A stretch of DNA of 64,000 nt from Aphanomyces cochlioides (taxonomy: Eukaryota > Oomycota > Saprolegniomycetes > Saprolegniales > Verrucalvaceae). The position numbers were made by a program, and so were the translations under genes. Within the stretch, counting starts at the first letter, position 1; each line of letters begins with the position of its first letter. Below are positions 11,601-26,600 of this stretch, piece after piece. The notes beneath the pieces are model-generated. The model was not told the DNA's origin. It saw nothing but the letters and a program-made list of their open reading frames with translations, and did no database searches. Where the stretch lies: the NCBI GenBank assembly GCA_019828595.1, contig JAHQRK010000023.1, forward strand, positions 1,116,001 to 1,180,000, in the 5' to 3' direction.

Positions 11601-14600
11601 GAACTTGATTAAAGTATAGAATTAGTTTTCACCGACATTTATGGGAAATCGTAGGTACAAAATTCCTACGATTCACCGACCAATCATACAACTATAAAAT
11701 CTCTTTATATTGACCAATTATACTGTAGAATGTCATCTATCTGAGTGTTTGGAGCGGATGAACGTGTGCCAGATTCATGAGCCCGTCAAAGTAGCACTGA
11801 AATCCTTGCACACTTCCTTCTCATGTTAAGATTCAACGTCAGAAGCTTCAGGTGGTAGCTCATGCCCGTTAAAAGGAGAAAGATTTGAATAGACTAGTGA
11901 AAATTTGACAAGATGACTCCTGTCGTATCTCACGTTCAACCATCAAAAGGACTCAAAAACTAAATATCTACACTTTACGTAGGATATTTCTAACTCTCCT
12001 TTGTTGCATGTGTAAAGTTTTACCAGTAATTCACTTCGTCGACATTCTCCTCATGAAGAATGCTTCAAACAGGCTGCGTCCTCAGCCTGCACTGTGTGTC
12101 TATATGAGATGAACACAACATTGGACTCCACTACTTGTACGAGGTGCTTGATGCAATCAAGCGTGTCTGAATCTTAGCCTTAAAACATGTAATCACACGC
12201 AAAATCTGGGGTAAAATCGCAGTAAATGTAGTAAATACATTTAAAAAACGAATACTGAATAAAAACAGTACCCTTTTCAATGTGAGCCATACAAGCTGGA
12301 AGCACGCCCCTGGAATCGGGACCATGTTAACTTGGTCGTGGCGCATGAAGTTTCACCTCGATGCAATCGAAAGATCTCTAATCAACTCAAAATCAGCCAA
12401 TTATAATGAAAAGTTAATTTGATTCGTCAAAATCTAAGTGTAGGCAATCCGTTCCTACGATTTCCAATCACAATACATAAGTCGAAAAACGTAGGAACAC
12501 TATTTGGTATTTTGATACATCGTAGGAAAAATATTCCTATATTTTCCATTTTTCGAATCAAAATTCTCACACATGAACTTGATTAAAGTATAGAATTAGT
12601 TTTCACCGACATTTATGGGAAATCGTAGGTACAAAATTCCTACGATTCACCGACCAATCATACAACTATAAAATCTCTTTATATTGACCAATTATACTGT
12701 AGAATGTCATCTATCTGAGTGTTTGGAGCGGATGAACGTGTGCCAGATTCATGAGCCCGTCAAAGTAGCACTGAAATCCTTGCACACTTCCTTCTCATGT
12801 TAGGATTCAACGTCAGAAGCTTCAGGTGGTAGCTCATGCCCGTTAAAAGGAGAAAGATTTGAATAGACTAGTGAAAATTTGACAAGATGACTCCTGTCGT
12901 ATCTCACGTTCAACCATCAAAAGGACTCAAAAACTAAATATCTACACTTTACGTAGGATATTTCTAACTCTCCTTTGTTGCATGTGTAAAGTTTTACCAG
13001 TAATTCACTTCGTCGACATTCTCCTCATGAAGAATGCTTCAAACAGGCTGCGTCCTCAGCCTGCACTGTGTGTCTATATGAGATGAACACAACATTGGAC
13101 TCCACTACTTGTACGAGGTGCTTGATGCAATCAAGCGTGTCTGAATCTTAGCCTTAAAACATGTAATCACACGCAAAATCTGGGGTAAAATCGCAGTAAA
13201 TGTAGTAAATACATTTAAAAAACGAATACTGAATAAAAACAGTACCCTTTTCAATGTGAGCCATACAAGCTGGAAGCACGCCCCTGGAATCGGGACCATG
13301 TTAACTTGGTCGTGGCGCATGAAGTTTCACCTCGATGCAATCGAAAGATCTCTAATCAACTCAAAATCAGCCAATTATAATGAAAAGTTAATTTGATTCG
13401 TCAAAATCTAAGTGTAGGCAATCCGTTCCTACGATTTCCAATCACAATACATAAGTCGAAAAACGTAGGAACACTATTTGGTATTTTGATACATCGTAGG
13501 AAAAATATTCCTATATTTTCCATTTTTCGAATCAAAATTCTCACACATGAACTTGATTAAAGTATAGAATTAGTTTTCACCGACATTTATGGGAAATCGT
13601 AGGTACAAAATTCCTACGATTCACCGACCAATCATACAACTATAAAATCTCTTTATATTGACCAATTATACTGTAGAATGTCATCTATCTGAGTGTTTGG
13701 AGCGGATGAACGTGTGCCAGATTCATGAGCCCGTCAAAGTAGCACTGAAATCCTTGCACACTTCCTTCTCATGTTAGGATTCAACGTCAGAAGCTTCAGG
13801 TGGTAGCTCATGCCCGTTAAAAGGAGAAAGATTTGAATAGACTAGTGAAAATTTGACAAGATGACTCCTGTCGTATCTCACGATCAACCATCAAAAGGAC
13901 TCAAAAACTAAATATCTACACTTTACGTAGGATATTTCTAACTCTCCTTTGTTGCATGTGTAAAGTTTTACCAGTAATTCACTTCGTCGACATTCTCCTC
14001 ATGAAGAATGCTTCAAACAGGCTGCGTCCTCAGCCTGCACTGTGTGTCTATATGAGATGAACACAACATTGGACTCCACTACTTGTACGAGGTGCTTGAT
14101 GCAATCAAGCGTGTCTGAATCTTAGCCTTAAAACATGTAATCACACGCAAAATCTGGGGTAAAATCGCAGTAAATGTAGTAAATACATTTAAAAAACGAA
14201 TACTGAATAAAAACAGTACCCTTTTCAATGTGAGCCATACAAGCTGGAAGCACGCCCCTGGAATCGGGACCATGTTAACTTGGTCGTGGCGCATGAAGTT
14301 TCACCTCGATGCAATCGAAAGATCTCTAATCAACTCAAAATCAGCCAATTATAATGAAAAGTTAATTTGATTCGTCAAAATCTAAGTGTAGGCAATCCGT
14401 TCCTACGATTTCCAATCACAATACATAAGTCGAAAAACGTAGGAACACTATTTGGTATTTTGATACATCGTAGGAAAAATATTCCTATATTTTCCATTTT
14501 TCGAATCAAAATTCTCACACATGAACTTGATTAAAGTATAGAATTAGTTTTCACCGACATTTATGGGAAATCGTAGGAACAAAATTCCTACGATTCACCG

Positions 14601-17600
14601 ACCAATCATACAACTATAAAATCTCTTTATATTGACCAATTATACTGTAGAATGTCATCTATCTGAGTGTTTGGAGCGGATGAACGTGTGCCAGATTCAT
14701 GAGCCCGTCAAAGTAGCACTGAAATCCTTGCACACTTCCTTCTCATGTTAGGATTCAACGTCAGAAGCTTCAGGTGGTAGCTCATGCCCGTTAAAAGGAG
14801 AAAGATTTGAATAGACTAGTGAAAATTTGACAAGATGACTCCTGTCGTATCTCACGATCAACCATCAAAAGGACTCAAAAACTAAATATCTACACTTTAC
14901 GTAGGATATTTCTAACTCTCCTTTGTTGCATGTGTAAAGTTTTACCAGTAATTCACTTCGTCGACATTCTCCTCATGAAGAATGCTTCAAACAGGCTGCG
15001 TCCTCAGCCTGCACTGTGTGTCTATATGAGATGAACACAACATTGGACTCCACTACTTGTACGAGGTGCTTGATGCAATCAAGCGTGTCTGAATCTTAGC
15101 CTTAAAACATGTAATCACACGCAAAATCTGGGGTAAAATCGCAGTAAATGTAGTAAATACATTTAAAAAACGAATACTGAATAAAAACAGTACCCTTTTC
15201 AATGTGAGCCATACAAGCTGGAAGCACGCCCCTGGAATCGGGACCATGTTAACTTGGTCGTGGCGCATGAAGTTTCACCTCGATGCAATCGAAAGATCTC
15301 TAATCAACTCAAAATCAGCCAATTATAATGAAAAGTTAATTTGATTCGTCAAAATCTAAGTGTAGGCAATCCGTTCCTACGATTTCCAATCACAATACAT
15401 AAGTCGAAAAACGTAGGAACACTATTTGGTATTTTGATACATCGTAGGAAAAATATTCCTATATTTTCCATTTTTCGAATCAAAATTCTCACACATGAAC
15501 TTGATTAAAGTATAGAATTAGTTTTCACCGACATTTATGGGAAATCGTAGGAACAAAATTCCTACGATTCACCGACCAATCATACAACTATAAAATCTCT
15601 TTATATTGACCAATTATACTGTAGAATGTCATCTATCTGAGTGTTTGGAGCGGATGAACGTGTGCCAGATTCATGAGCCCGTCAAAGTAGCACTGAAATC
15701 CTTGCACACTTCCTTCTCATGTTAGGATTCAACGTCAGAAGCTTCAGGTGGTAGCTCATGCCCGTTAAAAGGAGAAAGATTTGAATAGACTAGTGAAAAT
15801 TTGACAAGATGACTCCTGTCGTATCTCACGTTCAACCATCAAAAGGACTCAAAAACTAAATATCTACACTTTACGTAGGATATTTCTAACTCTCCTTTGT
15901 TGCATGTGTAAAGTTTTACCAGTAATTCACTTCGTCGACATTCTCCTCATGAAGAATGCTTCAAACAGGCTGCGTCCTCAGCCTGCACTGTGTGTCTATA
16001 TGAGATGAACACAACATTGGACTCCACTACTTGTACGAGGTGCTTGATGCAATCAAGCGTGTCTGAATCTTAGCCTTAAAACATGTAATCACACGCAAAA
16101 TCTGGGGTAAAATCGCAGTAAATGTAGTAAATACATTTAAAAAACGAATACTGAATAAAAACAGTACCCTTTTCAATGTGAGCCATACAAGCTGGAAGCA
16201 CGCCCCTGGAATCGGGACCATGTTAACTTGGTCGTGGCGCATGAAGTTTCACCTCGATGCAATCGAAAGATCTCTAATCAACTCAAAATCAGCCAATTAT
16301 AATGAAAAGTTAATTTGATTCGTCAAAATCTAAGTGTAGGCAATCCGTTCCTACGATTTCCAATCACAATACATAAGTCGAAAAACGTAGGAACACTATT
16401 TGGTATTTTGATACATCGTAGGAAAAATATTCCTATATTTTCCATTTTTCGAATCAAAATTCTCACACATGAACTTGATTAAAGTATAGAATTAGTTTTC
16501 ACCGACATTTATGGGAAATCGTAGGAACAAAATTCCTACGATTCACCGACCAATCATACAACTATAAAATCTCTTTATATTGACCAATTATACTGTAGAA
16601 TGTCATCTATCTGAGTGTTTGGAGCGGATGAACGTGTGCCAGATTCATGAGCCCGTCAAAGTAGCACTGAAATCCTTGCACACTTCCTTCTCATGTTAAG
16701 ATTCAACGTCAGAAGCTTCAGGTGGTAGCTCATGCCCGTTAAAAGGAGAAAGATTTGAATAGACTAGTGAAAATTTGACAAGATGACTCCTGTCGTATCT
16801 CACGTTCAACCATCAAAAGGACTCAAAAACTAAATATCTACACTTTACGTAGGATATTTCTAACTCTCCTTTGTTGCATGTGTAAAGTTTTACCAGTAAT
16901 TCACTTCGTCGACATTCTCCTCATGAAGAATGCTTCAAACAGGCTGCGTCCTCAGCCTGCACTGTGTGTCTATATGAGATGAACACAACATTGGACTCCA
17001 CTACTTGTACGAGGTGCTTGATGCAATCAAGCGTGTCTGAATCTTAGCCTTAAAACATGTAATCACACGCAAAATCTGGGGTAAAATCGCAGTAAATGTA
17101 GTAAATACATTTAAAAAACGAATACTGAATAAAAACAGTACCCTTTTCAATGTGAGCCATACAAGCTGGAAGCACGCCCCTGGAATCGGGACCATGTTAA
17201 CTTGGTCGTGGCGCATGAAGTTTCACCTCGATGCAATCGAAAGATCTCTAATTCAAACTCAAAATCAGCCAATTATAATGAAAAGTTAATTTGATTCGTC
17301 AAAATCTAAGTGTAGGCAATCCGTTCCTACGATTTCCAATCACAATACATAAGTCGAAAAACGTAGGAACACTATTTGGTATTTTGATACATCGTAGGAA
17401 AAATATTCCTATATTTTCCATTTTTCGAATCAAAATTCTCACACATGAACTTGATTAAAGTATAGAATTAGTTTTCACCGACATTTATGGGAAATCGTAG
17501 GTACAAAATTCCTACGATTCACCGACCAATCATACAACTATAAAATCTCTTTATATTGACCAATTATACTGTAGAATGTCATCTATCTGAGTGTTTGGAG

Positions 17601-20600
17601 CGGATGAACGTGTGCCAGATTCATGAGCCCGTCAAAGTAGCACTGAAATCCTTGCACACTTCCTTCTCATGTTAGGATTCAACGTCAGAAGCTTCAGGTG
17701 GTAGCTCATGCCCGTTAAAAGGAGAAAGATTTGAATAGACTAGTGAAAATTTGACAAGATGACTCCTGTCGTATCTCACGTTCAACCATCAAAAGGACTC
17801 AAAAACTAAATATCTACACTTTACGTAGGATATTTCTAACTCTCCTTTGTTGCATGTGTAAAGTTTTACCAGTAATTCACTTCGTCGACATTCTCCTCAT
17901 GAAGAATGCTTCAAACAGGCTGCGTCCTCAGCCTGCACTGTGTGTCTATATGAGATGAACACAACATTGGACTCCACTACTTGTACGAGGTGCTTGATGC
18001 AATCAAGCGTGTCTGAATCTTAGCCTTAAAACATGTAATCACACGCAAAATCTGGGGTAAAATCGCAGTAAATGTAGTAAATACATTTAAAAAACGAATA
18101 CTGAATAAAAACAGTACCCTTTTCAATGTGAGCCATACAAGCTGGAAGCACGCCCCTGGAATCGGGACCATGTTAACTTGGTCGTGGCGCATGAAGTTTC
18201 ACCTCGATGCAATCGAAAGATCTCTAATCAACTCAAAATCAGCCAATTATAATGAAAAGTTAATTTGATTCGTCAAAATCTAAGTGTAGGCAATCCGTTC
18301 CTACGATTTCCAATCACAATACATAAGTCGAAAAACGTAGGAACACTATTTGGTATTTTGATACATCGTAGGAAAAATATTCCTATATTTTCCATTTTTC
18401 GAATCAAAATTCTCACACATGAACTTGATTAAAGTATAGAATTAGTTTTCACCGACATTTATGGGAAATCGTAGGAACAAAATTCCTACGATTCACCGAC
18501 CAATCATACAACTATAAAATCTCTTTATATTGACCAATTATACTGTAGAATGTCATCTATCTGAGTGTTTGGAGCGGATGAACGTGTGCCAGATTCATGA
18601 GCCCGTCAAAGTAGCACTGAAATCCTTGCACACTTCCTTCTCATGTTAGGATTCAACGTCAGAAGCTTCAGGTGGTAGCTCATGCCCGTTAAAAGGAGAA
18701 AGATTTGAATAGACTAGTGAAAATTTGACAAGATGACTCCTGTCGTATCTCACGTTCAACCATCAAAAGGACTCAAAAACTAAATATCTACACTTTACGT
18801 AGGATATTTCTAACTCTCCTTTGTTGCATGTGTAAAGTTTTACCAGTAATTCACTTCGTCGACATTCTCCTCATGAAGAATGCTTCAAACAGGCTGCGTC
18901 CTCAGCCTGCACTGTGTGTCTATATGAGATGAACACAACATTGGACTCCACTACTTGTACGAGGTGCTTGATGCAATCAAGCGTGTCTGAATCTTAGCCT
19001 TAAAACATGTAATCACACGCAAAATCTGGGGTAAAATCGCAGTAAATGTAGTAAATACATTTAAAAAACGAATACTGAATAAAAACAGTACCCTTTTCAA
19101 TGTGAGCCATACAAGCTGGAAGCACGCCCCTGGAATCGGGACCATGTTAACTTGGTCGTGGCGCATGAAGTTTCACCTCGATGCAATCGAAAGATCTCTA
19201 ATCAACTCAAAATCAGCCAATTATAATGAAAAGTTAATTTGATTCGTCAAAATCTAAGTGTAGGCAATCCGTTCCTACGATTTCCAATCACAATACATAA
19301 GTCGAAAAACGTAGGAACACTATTTGGTATTTTGATACATCGTAGGAAAAATATTCCTATATTTTCCATTTTTCGAATCAAAATTCTCACACATGAACTT
19401 GATTAAAGTATAGAATTAGTTTTCACCGACATTTATGGGAAATCGTAGGAACAAAATTCCTACGATTCACCGACCAATCATACAACTATAAAATCTCTTT
19501 ATATTGACCAATTATACTGTAGAATGTCATCTATCTGAGTGTTTGGAGCGGATGAACGTGTGCCAGATTCATGAGCCCGTCAAAGTAGCACTGAAATCCT
19601 TGCACACTTCCTTCTCATGTTAGGATTCAACGTCAGAAGCTTCAGGTGGTAGCTCATGCCCGTTAAAAGGAGAAAGATTTGAATAGACTAGTGAAAATTT
19701 GACAAGATGACTCCTGTCGTATCTCACGTTCAACCATCAAAAGGACTCAAAAACTAAATATCTACACTTTACGTAGGATATTTCTAACTCTCCTTTGTTG
19801 CATGTGTAAAGTTTTACCAGTAATTCACTTCGTCGACATTCTCCTCATGAAGAATGCTTCAAACAGGCTGCGTCCTCAGCCTGCACTGTGTGTCTATATG
19901 AGATGAACACAACATTGGACTCCACTACTTGTACGAGGTGCTTGATGCAATCAAGCGTGTCTGAATCTTAGCCTTAAAACATGTAATCACACGCAAAATC
20001 TGGGGTAAAATCGCAGTAAATGTAGTAAATACATTTAAAAAACGAATACTGAATAAAAACAGTACCCTTTTCAATGTGAGCCATACAAGCTGGAAGCACG
20101 CCCCTGGAATCGGGACCATGTTAACTTGGTCGTGGCGCATGAAGTTTCACCTCGATGCAATCGAAAGATCTCTAATCAACTCAAAATCAGCCAATTATAA
20201 TGAAAAGTTAATTTGATTCGTCAAAATCTAAGTGTAGGCAATCCGTTCCTACGATTTCCAATCACAATACATAAGTCGAAAAACGTAGGAACACTATTTG
20301 GTATTTTGATACATCGTAGGAAAAATATTCCTATATTTTCCATTTTTCGAATCAAAATTCTCACACATGAACTTGATTAAAGTATAGAATTAGTTTTCAC
20401 CGACATTTATGGGAAATCGTAGGAACAAAATTCCTACGATTCACCGACCAATCATACAACTATAAAATCTCTTTATATTGACCAATTATACTGTAGAATG
20501 TCATCTATCTGAGTGTTTGGAGCGGATGAACGTGTGCCAGATTCATGAGCCCGTCAAAGTAGCACTGAAATCCTTGCACACTTCCTTCTCATGTTAGGAT

Positions 20601-23600
20601 TCAACGTCAGAAGCTTCAGGTGGTAGCTCATGCCCGTTAAAAGGAGAAAGATTTGAATAGACTAGTGAAAATTTGACAAGATGACTCCTGTCGTATCTCA
20701 CGTTCAACCATCAAAAGGACTCAAAAACTAAATATCTACACTTTACGTAGGATATTTCTAACTCTCCTTTGTTGCATGTGTAAAGTTTTACCAGTAATTC
20801 ACTTCGTCGACATTCTCCTCATGAAGAATGCTTCAAACAGGCTGCGTCCTCAGCCTGCACTGTGTGTCTATATGAGATGAACACAACATTGGACTCCACT
20901 ACTTGTACGAGGTGCTTGATGCAATCAAGCGTGTCTGAATCTTAGCCTTAAAACATGTAATCACACGCAAAATCTGGGGTAAAATCGCAGTAAATGTAGT
21001 AAATACATTTAAAAAACGAATACTGAATAAAAACAGTACCCTTTTCAATGTGAGCCATACAAGCTGGAAGCACGCCCCTGGAATCGGGACCATGTTAACT
21101 TGGTCGTGGCGCATGAAGTTTCACCTCGATGCAATCGAAAGATCTCTAATCAACTCAAAATCAGCCAATTATAATGAAAAGTTAATTTGATTCGTCAAAA
21201 TCTAAGTGTAGGCAATCCGTTCCTACGATTTCCAATCACAATACATAAGTCGAAAAACGTAGGAACACTATTTGGTATTTTGATACATCGTAGGAAAAAT
21301 ATTCCTATATTTTCCATTTTTCGAATCAAAATTCTCACACATGAACTTGATTAAAGTATAGAATTAGTTTTCACCGACATTTATGGGAAATCGTAGGAAC
21401 AAAATTCCTACGATTCACCGACCAATCATACAACTATAAAATCTCTTTATATTGACCAATTATACTGTAGAATGTCATCTATCTGAGTGTTTGGAGCGGA
21501 TGAACGTGTGCCAGATTCATGAGCCCGTCAAAGTAGCACTGAAATCCTTGCACACTTCCTTCTCATGTTAGGATTCAACGTCAGAAGCTTCAGGTGGTAG
21601 CTCATGCCCGTTAAAAGGAGAAAGATTTGAATAGACTAGTGAAAATTTGACAAGATGACTCCTGTCGTATCTCACGTTCAACCATCAAAAGGACTCAAAA
21701 ACTAAATATCTACACTTTACGTAGGATATTTCTAACTCTCCTTTGTTGCATGTGTAAAGTTTTACCAGTAATTCACTTCGTCGACATTCTCCTCATGAAG
21801 AATGCTTCAAACAGGCTGCGTCCTCAGCCTGCACTGTGTGTCTATATGAGATGAACACAACATTGGACTCCACTACTTGTACGAGGTGCTTGATGCAATC
21901 AAGCGTGTCTGAATCTTAGCCTTAAAACATGTAATCACACGCAAAATCTGGGGTAAAATCGCAGTAAATGTAGTAAATACATTTAAAAAACGAATACTGA
22001 ATAAAAACAGTACCCTTTTCAATGTGAGCCATACAAGCTGGAAGCACGCCCCTGGAATCGGGACCATGTTAACTTGGTCGTGGCGCATGAAGTTTCACCT
22101 CGATGCAATCGAAAGATCTCTAATCAACTCAAAATCAGCCAATTATAATGAAAAGTTAATTTGATTCGTCAAAATCTAAGTGTAGGCAATCCGTTCCTAC
22201 GATTTCCAATCACAATACATAAGTCGAAAAACGTAGGAACACTATTTGGTATTTTGATACATCGTAGGAAAAATATTCCTATATTTTCCATTTTTCGAAT
22301 CAAAATTCTCACACATGAACTTGATTAAAGTATAGAATTAGTTTTCACCGACATTTATGGGAAATCGTAGGTACAAAATTCCTACGATTCACCGACCAAT
22401 CATACAACTATAAAATCTCTTTATATTGACCAATTATACTGTAGAATGTCATCTATCTGAGTGTTTGGAGCGGATGAACGTGTGCCAGATTCATGAGCCC
22501 GTCAAAGTAGCACTGAAATCCTTGCACACTTCCTTCTCATGTTAGGATTCAACGTCAGAAGCTTCAGGTGGTAGCTCATGCCCGTTAAAAGGAGAAAGAT
22601 TTGAATAGACTAGTGAAAATTTGACAAGATGACTCCTGTCGTATCTCACGTTCAACCATCAAAAGGACTCAAAAACTAAATATCTACACTTTACGTAGGA
22701 TATTTCTAACTCTCCTTTGTTGCATGTGTAAAGTTTTACCAGTAATTCACTTGTCGACATTCTCCTCATGAAGAATGCTTCAAACAGGCTGCGTCCTCAG
22801 CCTGCACTGTGTGTCTATATGAGATGAACACAACATTGGACTCCACTACTTGTACGAGGTGCTTGATGCAATCAAGCGTGTCTGAATCTTAGCCTTAAAA
22901 CATGTAATCACACGCAAAATCTGGGGTAAAATCGCAGTAAATGTAGTAAATACATTTAAAAAACGAATACTGAATAAAAACAGTACCCTTTTCAATGTGA
23001 GCCATACAAGCTGGAAGCACGCCCCTGGAATCGGGACCATGTTAACTTGGTCGTGGCGCATGAAGTTTCACCTCGATGCAATCGAAAGATCTCTAATCAA
23101 CTCAAAATCAGCCAATTATAATGAAAAGTTAATTTGATTCGTCAAAATCTAAGTGTAGGCAATCCGTTCCTACGATTTCCAATCACAATACATAAGTCGA
23201 AAAACGTAGGAACACTATTTGGTATTTTGATACATCGTAGGAAAAATATTCCTATATTTTCCATTTTTCGAATCAAAATTCTCACACATGAACTTGATTA
23301 AAGTATAGAATTAGTTTTCACCGACATTTATGGGAAATCGTAGGAACAAAATTCCTACGATTCACCGACCAATCATACAACTATAAAATCTCTTTATATT
23401 GACCAATTATACTGTAGAATGTCATCTATCTGAGTGTTTGGAGCGGATGAACGTGTGCCAGATTCATGAGCCCGTCAAAGTAGCACTGAAATCCTTGCAC
23501 ACTTCCTTCTCATGTTAGGATTCAACGTCAGAAGCTTCAGGTGGTAGCTCATGCCCGTTAAAAGGAGAAAGATTTGAATAGACTAGTGAAAATTTGACAA

Positions 23601-26600
23601 GATGACTCCTGTCGTATCTCACGTTCAACCATCAAAAGGACTCAAAAACTAAATATCTACACTTTACGTAGGATATTTCTAACTCTCCTTTGTTGCATGT
23701 GTAAAGTTTTACCAGTAATTCACTTCGTCGACATTCTCCTCATGAAGAATGCTTCAAACAGGCTGCGTCCTCAGCCTGCACTGTGTGTCTATATGAGATG
23801 AACACAACATTGGACTCCACTACTTGTACGAGGTGCTTGATGCAATCAAGCGTGTCTGAATCTTAGCCTTAAAACATGTAATCACACGCAAAATCTGGGG
23901 TAAAATCGCAGTAAATGTAGTAAATACATTTAAAAAACGAATACTGAATAAAAACAGTACCCTTTTCAATGTGAGCCATACAAGCTGGAAGCACGCCCCT
24001 GGAATCGGGACCATGTTAACTTGGTCGTGGCGCATGAAGTTTCACCTCGATGCAATCGAAAGATCTCTAATCAACTCAAAATCAGCCAATTATAATGAAA
24101 AGTTAATTTGATTCGTCAAAATCTAAGTGTAGGCAATCCGTTCCTACGATTTCCAATCACAATACATAAGTCGAAAAACGTAGGAACACTATTTGGTATT
24201 TTGATACATCGTAGGAAAAATATTCCTATATTTTCCATTTTTCGAATCAAAATTCTCACACATGAACTTGATTAAAGTATAGAATTAGTTTTCACCGACA
24301 TTTATGGGAAATCGTAGGAACAAAATTCCTACGATTCACCGACCAATCATACAACTATAAAATCTCTTTATATTGACCAATTATACTGTAGAATGTCATC
24401 TATCTGAGTGTTTGGAGCGGATGAACGTGTGCCAGATTCATGAGCCCGTCAAAGTAGCACTGAAATCCTTGCACACTTCCTTCTCATGTTAGGATTCAAC
24501 GTCAGAAGCTTCAGGTGGTAGCTCATGCCCGTTAAAAGGAGAAAGATTTGAATAGACTAGTGAAAATTTGACAAGATGACTCCTGTCGTATCTCACGTTC
24601 AACCATCAAAAGGACTCAAAAACTAAATATCTACACTTTACGTAGGATATTTCTAACTCTCCTTTGTTGCATGTGTAAAGTTTTACCAGTAATTCACTTC
24701 GTCGACATTCTCCTCATGAAGAATGCTTCAAACAGGCTGCGTCCTCAGCCTGCACTGTGTGTCTATATGAGATGAACACAACATTGGACTCCACTACTTG
24801 TACGAGGTGCTTGATGCAATCAAGCGTGTCTGAATCTTAGCCTTAAAACATGTAATCACACGCAAAATCTGGGGTAAAATCGCAGTAAATGTAGTAAATA
24901 CATTTAAAAAACGAATACTGAATAAAAACAGTACCCTTTTCAATGTGAGCCATACAAGCTGGAAGCACGCCCCTGGAATCGGGACCATGTTAACTTGGTC
25001 GTGGCGCATGAAGTTTCACCTCGATGCAATCGAAAGATCTCTAATCAACTCAAAATCAGCCAATTATAATGAAAAGTTAATTTGATTCGTCAAAATCTAA
25101 GTGTAGGCAATCCGTTCCTACGATTTCCAATCACAATACATAAGTCGAAAAACGTAGGAACACTATTTGGTATTTTGATACATCGTAGGAAAAATATTCC
25201 TATATTTTCCATTTTTCGAATCAAAATTCTCACACATGAACTTGATTAAAGTATAGAATTAGTTTTCACCGACATTTATGGGAAATCGTAGGAACAAAAT
25301 TCCTACGATTCACCGACCAATCATACAACTATAAAATCTCTTTATATTGACCAATTATACTGTAGAATGTCATCTATCTGAGTGTTTGGAGCGGATGAAC
25401 GTGTGCCAGATTCATGAGCCCGTCAAAGTAGCACTGAAATCCTTGCACACTTCCTTCTCATGTTAGGATTCAACGTCAGAAGCTTCAGGTGGTAGCTCAT
25501 GCCCGTTAAAAGGAGAAAGATTTGAATAGACTAGTGAAAATTTGACAAGATGACTCCTGTCGTATCTCACGTTCAACCATCAAAAGGACTCAAAAACTAA
25601 ATATCTACACTTTACGTAGGATATTTCTAACTCTCCTTTGTTGCATGTGTAAAGTTTTACCAGTAATTCACTTCGTCGACATTCTCCTCATGAAGAATGC
25701 TTCAAACAGGCTGCGTCCTCAGCCTGCACTGTGTGTCTATATGAGATGAACACAACATTGGACTCCACTACTTGTACGAGGTGCTTGATGCAATCAAGCG
25801 TGTCTGAATCTTAGCCTTAAAACATGTAATCACACGCAAAATCTGGGGTAAAATCGCAGTAAATGTAGTAAATACATTTAAAAAACGAATACTGAATAAA
25901 AACAGTACCCTTTTCAATGTGAGCCATACAAGCTGGAAGCACGCCCCTGGAATCGGGACCATGTTAACTTGGTCGTGGCGCATGAAGTTTCACCTCGATG
26001 CAATCGAAAGATCTCTAATCAACTCAAAATCAGCCAATTATAATGAAAAGTTAATTTGATTCGTCAAAATCTAAGTGTAGGCAATCCGTTCCTACGATTT
26101 CCAATCACAATACATAAGTCGAAAAACGTAGGAACACTATTTGGTATTTTGATACATCGTAGGAAAAATATTCCTATATTTTCCATTTTTCGAATCAAAA
26201 TTCTCACACATGAACTTGATTAAAGTATAGAATTAGTTTTCACCGACATTTATGGGAAATCGTAGGAACAAAATTCCTACGATTCACCGACCAATCATAC
26301 AACTATAAAATCTCTTTATATTGACCAATTATACTGTAGAATGTCATCTATCTGAGTGTTTGGAGCGGATGAACGTGTGCCAGATTCATGAGCCCGTCAA
26401 AGTAGCACTGAAATCCTTGCACACTTCCTTCTCATGTTAGGATTCAACGTCAGAAGCTTCAGGTGGTAGCTCATGCCCGTTAAAAGGAGAAAGATTTGAA
26501 TAGACTAGTGAAAATTTGACAAGATGACTCCTGTCGTATCTCACGTTCAACCATCAAAAGGACTCAAAAACTAAATATCTACACTTTACGTAGGATATTT

